DNA from: Lethocerus indicus
Taxonomy: Eukaryota; Arthropoda; Insecta; Hemiptera; Belostomatidae
Reading direction: 5' to 3'
Assembly: GCA_019843655.1 (NCBI GenBank)
Contig: JACDQD010000008.1
Span: 16,712,442-16,776,441, forward strand
Length of the DNA stretch: 64,000 nt
Below are positions 57,672 through 64,000 of the stretch, piece by piece. The stretch's first letter is position 1. Each line of letters starts with the position of its first letter. The position numbers were made by a program, and so were the translations under genes. Below the pieces are notes generated by a model. It was not told the origin of the DNA and ran no database searches. It saw only the letters and a list, made by a program, of their open reading frames with translations.

Positions 57672-60600
57672 CAAGGGTCAGCTGAAGAAACAGTACTATA
57701 TATCGAGCCAATAAAACGTGCTGAAATACCCAATCTACAATAACGGACCAGTTCGCTTAAATTAGTCACGGCCACAACATCAAACAACTGGTAACATAAA
57801 AACATGTTAACGGTACACTAGTTCCATAAGCGACTAGAAGATTATTTTCTTATTAATTATCATTAAGAATTATTTTCTTACCATAATTATAAGAACACAT
57901 GTTGCGCAACAAAGGACAATAATAATAATATTGCAACATCTGACGAAAACAGTCCAACAAATGACTTACTTCTTTTCTACAGAAATAAAAATAATGCGCC
58001 ATCGTAGGTGCCGTTGGATTATTTCTTCGGGCCGAATGTCATAAACATAAAATGACGGGGGAAAATTGAAATCGATAGCCGTATAAACTGATGTCGAGCG
58101 CCGTTTTGAATGGGGCGTCTCTCCAGTGTCTAGGAGAAGCCTGGCCACTCGACTTATTCCAAAGAGTCACGATATCTAACACTGTAATTGTCCGTCTGGA
58201 ATACAACTTCTTCTACGCCGTATCAAATCGACATGTTACGATATTTCTCGTACGAAACAACAAGTATACGACCACAATTATTTATTGTATCGATTGTTAA
58301 AATGGCTTAACAGTGGGACATATTTACAGAAAAAGTTGTAGTCGAATTTACACCGTCGACGTGGACCATAATTTCAATATGACAGAGCTTGTATTATTTA
58401 CCCTGCTGTTGATCGAAACCACAGATTACGTCTTCGAAACCTATAATTTTTTAAATATATATACTATACCATATTATTCTATGAATTACAGTTATTTGAA
58501 ATAACAATGCTATCAAATGTCTTAACCAAATGCCCGAGCATTCAAAACCACATAATGCCGTTAATAAAATCAATTAAGGTGAACTACACTAATGCAGTTG
58601 CTGCCAATTACATAATAATTCAGTTCTTCCCTTCACAAAGGGCCGCTGAAAGACTGTTCGGCAACGATCGGCCGTGTCTCATTCTCGAGTTTTAATTAAG
58701 CCCAACGGAACAAAACTTCCCAACACGCTTCCATTAACTATATTTTGTAGTACTCTCCGAAGGCAGAAACTGAAATTGAAACTTCGACATAATTAATTCA
58801 ACCTAAAAATGACGAAGGAAATCTGGGAAATGGACAGTCATCGCTGGTGTAAAAATAGAAGATAATTAGTTTTAAATAACGTTAATATAAGTTAGCGACA
58901 GTGACGCCCCAAAGTACAAAAGGAACCCTACTCAGACAGAGCACGGGATACGTTCTCGGAAATTCAAAGCCGTCAAAGAGGGTATTAAGCCCCTCCCCCG
59001 CCTCCCCCGAGGAACACGTGCAGCTTCGCTATGTCCCTCTCCATATTAAGGATGAAGAAATAAAGGAGGAGACAGTCATGAACTACACACTGGTCGATGG
59101 TCGGGCTCCGAAGCATATTTCTGTATTCAATGATTAAACCCTTCTTCCAGTTATGCCTTAGCTTGTATACAAGACAAGAGTATAATCCAAAGAATTATTT
59201 GTATTAGCCCCAGATACGGTCGGTATTAATTAAAGAGAAAGAAAGAACAATTTTGCACAATGATGCACATTTGGTCAGAGTAGCGAGGTTTGGGAATTTT
59301 AATCAGACGGTAACGAGGTTCAGTAGCCAAGCAATCGTGGGGACAGTAAATTTCAACCATATTGGAGCCGAGCGATGTTAGACCCGCAAAAGATTCTAAC
59401 GAAGGCGATTCATCGGGGGTTTGACGGGCGGGGGCGATTTGCCGGGTTATAATTAATTCAATTAAGAAGAGGAGCGCGGGGTGAAAACTGTGGGGGTGGG
59501 CGGGATTTCGGTGGTGGTGGTGGAGGGTTGCGTATGAAAGTTTCATGAGGGCCCACTCCTATGATATCGGCGGCCTCTCTCTTCTACGGGCGCCGGGAAA
59601 GAAAAACTTCTCCGGATAGTTTCTCCCTTCCGACCCCGAGGGAGGAGGCGGGGCAGGGGTATTTTCGGAATTCGGCGCATATATTCGCGGAGACTCGTAA
59701 ATAGGGGCGAATATTCGAGGCCACCGCCGCCGGCGCAGGAGGAGCGGGAATTTTTTGAAAAATTTTCCCGGCCCCCTACCCTCATCACGTAAAGCAGATT
59801 TATGCACGCAACCGGTGCCCTCCCCGAGACGCTATTACGGCGCCACTTTACGGCGCTCAGACAATTCGCAGGAAGGGGGTTTTCCCAGCCATCCAATATC
59901 CGAAGTGGATCTAAGGTTTTCCTGGGGCGGCGGGACAGTGATATCATGAAACGAGGAAAAATGGGAAACGACGATAAGAATGAGCCCTCATTTGCAAACG
60001 CACGAATAAAAGAATTCATAGTTAAATTAGAGTGGAAAATATATTATTAAGATGAGAATGCACCAACGAAAACCGCTCTATACGAATGGATTATTCCGTG
60101 GGAGCTTTTCCGGCAGGTTCTTGAAAGTCTCTTGCGTAAATTGTAAGGACAGAACCATTATAAGAAGTTGAGGGTTAGCTTTATATTTAGAGTGCCGCAA
60201 TCTCGTGCTGCGTTACTGTTACAACAGTATTGCACGCTATACGAGGCGCGATACGATATTTTATAGTTTAAATCTAACAAAAAACGGAAAAGGTTACCAG
60301 TACGGATATAGAATGTACCTCGTTTGGTTCAGTTCTATCCAAGTACGCTATACCGTGCACATTATTATCCCGTGTCGGGAATCTTGGCCGCAATATCCAT
60401 TATGAGTCCCGGCCTCGCCCGCGTACTACGACGGAACTGCCATCAGAATAATTGGTGAGCGGGGCTGGGGCGGCGGGGAAATAGAAAAAAAAAAGGAACG
60501 CGAGGCGGGTCCTAGAACAAGATTAATCGGTGTACAAAGGGGTTGGAGGGAGGGGGCGGATATCCGCCCGCCGGGGTAATTAGGTTGGTAGGGCGTGTAC

Positions 60601-62144
60601 GACGGCAGAGGGACCAATTAGTATAGCCACGTCGCCGAATTAAGGAGCCTCGGAATAATACGGGCGCAAAAACCCCCACTGCTGCAGCGGAGACTGACAG
60701 ACCGCAGCCGGAGCACGGCCAAATAAAAAGAAAGTTAAATCGCCACTCGTGTCAGTTCGAATTAATTTAACCCCCCACCCCACAACAATGGAATTACAAA
60801 CGCAAATTCGGATAAGAGATTTGAATTCGGCGAGTGGGGTTTGAATCGAAATCTTCGTGGCGGACAAAAGAGGAAAATATTTATGAGCGCGAGGGCGGCG
60901 GCAACTTTCTGCGGTACCGATTTTCAATGTGTCTTCACGAATTTCCTATTCCGGAAGTTTGCCGGTAGTGGGAATTTTAATTAGCGCTAGCTTTCGCTAC
61001 TTCGGGGCTTCCGACGGCCAGAAGTTCCGAATTTGGTTTGAAATTGGCGCGGTACACAAAGTCTTTTTTGACCCACTTATATCTGTAACTCTCAGAGTTA
61101 CATACCGTATCGACGAGGCTAAAACGTACACCGGACGGAGCGCTTTTAAAGGCAGGAGAGAGGAGTGAGAGGGAGGGAGAGGGGGGTGTGTTCGAAAATG
61201 CTCCCTCCGGATCCCTTAAAGCTCGGACCGGGGGTCCAAACAAATTTGGATTCCTCGGAAAGGTCGGGAGGCGTGGTGAATGGTGGAGCTGGCGCGGACA
61301 GCTGACAGACCGTACTCAGGGGGACGGGGCCCGACAAAAAAGAGCGGGTTAAATCGTTGCGCAACAACTTGCATTGTCCGCCTAATGCCCCAAGCCACGG
61401 CGGATTAACAATCTGATAGAATTATATGGGGACAGCCGAAACAATATACACAGAAACGTGCGTCTTCTTCCCTTCGAGTTAGATGTCCGTCCGAGAACGG
61501 AATTTGTATTACACAGAATCTTTTTTCTCCGAACAAACACCCAGGGATGGTTAAAGAAATAAACACGATCTTGACAACAAATTTTGATTATCAATCGAAT
61601 GAAATCCAATACGATTCAATAATGTAAGAACTGAGTAAGAAGCGTGTTGAAAAACATTTTTGACACCTCCGAACATACTGGGGGACGAGAAGTTGAATAG
61701 GAAAACTGGAATAGAATACTTCCGAATTCGAGCGGAAAGTTTTCTTATCTTTGTGGGCAATAAAGTTGACGTCTGAAGTGAATGGCGCTGCTGTTTGGAT
61801 GCGGCCGGAAAACTCTGAAAAGTAGTCCGACCATAATACGGGGGAGAACTACTGTAAGAGACTGTTCTTATTTCAGTTGCAAACAGATTGTTCTCTATGT
61901 TTTTTTACTGATACCAGGCCGGACAAAAATATTTTCCAGTAATAAATAAACGAACGACGAGAGAACTCCAGTATTGTCATTAAGATCCCACGTGACTACT
62001 ACTGATAGCAGTTTAAATATTTGACAAACATTTCAGTGTATTACTGAAATTATCGTAATGCTACTGGCGATGCCGGGAAGCCGAAACATTTATTAACTTC
62101 GTCGATCCCATCACAAACGCCCCAAAAATAACAACTACCGCTTA

Positions 62145-62211
62145 TTACGGCGCTAATACTAACCCAGCCGAACATTCTTGTATTGAGGTTGTAGTATACA
62201 CCGAGCGCCGC
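62145..62211. repeat. Foldable dispersed repeat, copy 3
   Basis: TTACGGCGCT, AATACTAACCCAGCCG, ACATTCTTGTATTGAGG, TTGTAGTATACACC, GAGCGCCGCG. Here the outer stem is longer (CGGCGCT/AGCGCCG) and the inner stem ATACTA/TAGTAT is intact. Confidence 0.7.
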
Positions 62212-63639
62212 GAAGATCGCATTTAATTTTCTTTCACGGATCGGTTTACTGAAATCGCTTTCGGATACTGGAGCCAACTGTAATAATCGAACATATCTAA
62301 GTCTTTCATTTGTAAACCGAACCGGAGGGTACCCTCCAGAGAGGTGCAAACTGAGATTCGGACGGCTTTCATTACCGATTCATGGCGTCTCTCTTATCCT
62401 ACTCGCCCCCGACAATCTGCTAGAGGGGACAACTGAACGTTCCATGGAATCCGTTTCTTTACACGAACGGCTGCACTATTTCCAGTTTTTCCTTTTAATA
62501 ATGGTAATAATATAGTGATTCGAATATATTATACGCAGAGATGGTAAAATAAATACAAATCACCAAGGAGTATTGCTCGTCGATCTTATTATCTAATAAT
62601 GTGAGTCAGAAATTCAGCCGTGAAATCAACGAACTTTGTGTTCTATTTTTGCAGAAAAATTGAATTCAAAATTCAGATAAAATGTAGTATAATTTAAAAC
62701 CAGATTTTATTGTATTTCATTGAATGAAATATATATATTCGAACGTCCCAGTTTAATGACTGCCCTCAGAGAGCTTGTCAGAATCGTGCAATCATGACAA
62801 AACCGCCCGGTCATTTTTTTTGGTTTTCAATCAAATTATGTTATGTAACGTGCAGGCGTTACATAATACACAACACGTTATATTTCAACCGAGAAATATT
62901 GTACCAGTAATTTTTTTCCTCTACTGAAAAAGAATTAATTAACGGAGCATCGGTTTTAATTAAGGCCGTTCTTATTTTGTGTTACTTCATTTACACGACA
63001 GGAGATAACAGGACTCCTCTAATCATCCGTCACAAAATTCTGTAACCGTTTAAAAATCGTTGCGGCCACTCAAATAGCCAGAAAGCATTATTTTATATAA
63101 AAATTTTCAACGAATATATTTTAATGGAAAAATTTCAAAGAAAATAAATTCATCACCACATTCGTCGCCATAGATTTGGTCCTATTATTTATCATTCCGT
63201 CAGTGGACAAGTAGGTATGCCGGATGTTATACATACTGTCAGTAACAATTCTGACATCTAAAAAAGGCGATTTAAATAATATACCAAATATTAAGTTCCG
63301 GCCTAATGTATAGAATTCCAGTTATTCTAACGCCCGTTAATATCGCGTAACACTACGGGGTGAACGTCGGGTAGCCGTTGTGCGGAAAAGTAGTCAGGAT
63401 TTTCCTAATTTTATTATTTATTATTATCGATTCAACGGTTTGGCATGTGAGTCGGCAATTCGCATGAGTATGGTCTCGCACTCAAATCAAAAACAATCAT
63501 CTCCGAAATTGGACCAACGGGACTGGGGCTGAAACAAAAACAGGCCATACGTATTGTTGAGCGTTATTACTCCCTTTCTTCTTTAAGCCGGTGTTAACAA
63601 CTTTAAATTCAACGGCGCGCGTCTTGGGGTAGCGGTCGA

Positions 63640-63925
63640 GCTGCTCCTCGCCGTTTTAATTGGATTGAAGGTGGCCGGTTTCATCGGATGAAACTAATTG
63701 TCGGCTTCTAATTAATTGTGGTAACCGGGACTATTTGAGGAGGTAGGCCGAGCGGTTCCGGCAGTGCATCTGTTGTCAGTGACCGCGCGATTTTCATAAT
63801 TCAAAAAATGCCTAATTGAATGGCTACTCCGCCGCTGGCGGGGGCGTTAAATTTAAATATTTCGGAAGCCAATTAATCTGGGGCCTTCGCTTTGTGCCGG
63901 CCCCACCGTACGCAATTAGGCGGCC
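63640..63925. promoter_or_regulatory. Cluster of AATTA-type sites
   Basis: At least six TAATT/AATTA matches, the core of many homeodomain sites, within about 280 bp, alternating with GC-rich spacers. It could be a regulatory region, but AATTA is common by chance and no gene target is visible. Confidence 0.2.
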
Positions 63926-64000
63926 CTTACCGCCTCCGCCCTAACAACACACTCCTCACGGCCGGGGGAAAAAACCTTTGTCGATCCCTACTCCACTATG

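Larger units (their letters stand above)
53509..64000. other. Non-genic CpG-containing stretch with dispersed repeats
   Basis: No exon pair with matching phases was found. Open frames at 59.5-60.0 kb and 60.9-61.4 kb are multi-frame effects of GC-rich patches. The region holds three copies of a foldable repeat, a (CA)n and a GA tract, and AATTA-rich sequence near the right end. Upstream exons of the minus-strand membrane-protein gene may lie here or beyond the window. Confidence 0.4.

Noticed and set aside
59543..60019. 158-codon minus-strand frame
   Set aside because: GC-rich low-stop region; no domain and several competing frames.
1..64000. tRNA or rRNA genes
   Set aside because: No cloverleaf with A and B boxes or rRNA-like conserved block was found by eye; a dedicated scan could still find one.

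Overview
This window is nuclear DNA from an animal, most likely an arthropod and probably an insect. Genes are split by GT-AG introns, the STUB1/CHIP homologue has the length typical of insects (289 residues), and the rest is large introns, microsatellites, a decayed mariner and other dispersed repeats. Nothing looks bacterial or organellar. Most long open frames are artefacts of base composition.

Layout. (1) 1-8370 is an almost pure purine block (GA-rich on the + strand) with no gene. (2) About 8.4-22.8 kb is mostly non-genic sequence with (TA)n tracts, a decayed mariner-like element at 16.36-17.01 kb and one orphan candidate 3' exon at 12.2 kb. (3) 22.8-24.4 kb holds two minus-strand coding exons of an unidentified gene. 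(4) 25.0-25.85 kb is a minisatellite of about 70 bp per unit, starting about 80 bp past the stop of the next gene. (5) 25.9-40.8 kb, minus strand, is an F-box/WD40 gene that I could reassemble over 18 exons with every splice phase consistent (814 residues plus an unresolved N-terminus). Its architecture matches vertebrate FBXW10/CDRT1. (6) 42.4-45.5 kb, plus strand, is a complete seven-exon CHIP (STUB1) gene: TPR, coiled coil and U-box. It is head-to-head with the F-box gene, and a possible two-exon micropeptide ORF lies in the gap. (7) 45.5-52.3 kb is an AT-rich gene desert with several candidate CHIP polyadenylation signals. (8) 52.3-53.5 kb, minus strand, holds the last two exons of a two-pass membrane protein, with an in-frame TAG 103 codons before the final stop. 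(9) 53.5-64 kb is non-genic CpG-containing sequence with three copies of a roughly 70-bp foldable repeat and an AATTA-rich stretch near the end.

The two recognisable genes share a theme: CHIP is a chaperone-linked E3 ubiquitin ligase, and F-box/WD40 proteins are substrate receptors of SCF ubiquitin ligases. They lie divergently with at most about 1.6 kb between coding starts, so a shared promoter region is possible.

The most unusual signals are: dispersed repeats with a hammerhead-like core (CTGAAGA, small stem, GAAAC, GGTCT hairpin), one beside the minisatellite and one inside a 470-bp inverted-repeat element; the three-copy foldable repeat; the in-frame TAG; the strand-asymmetric purine block; and the orphan exons. 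All functional statements rest on reading by eye; no database search was run.
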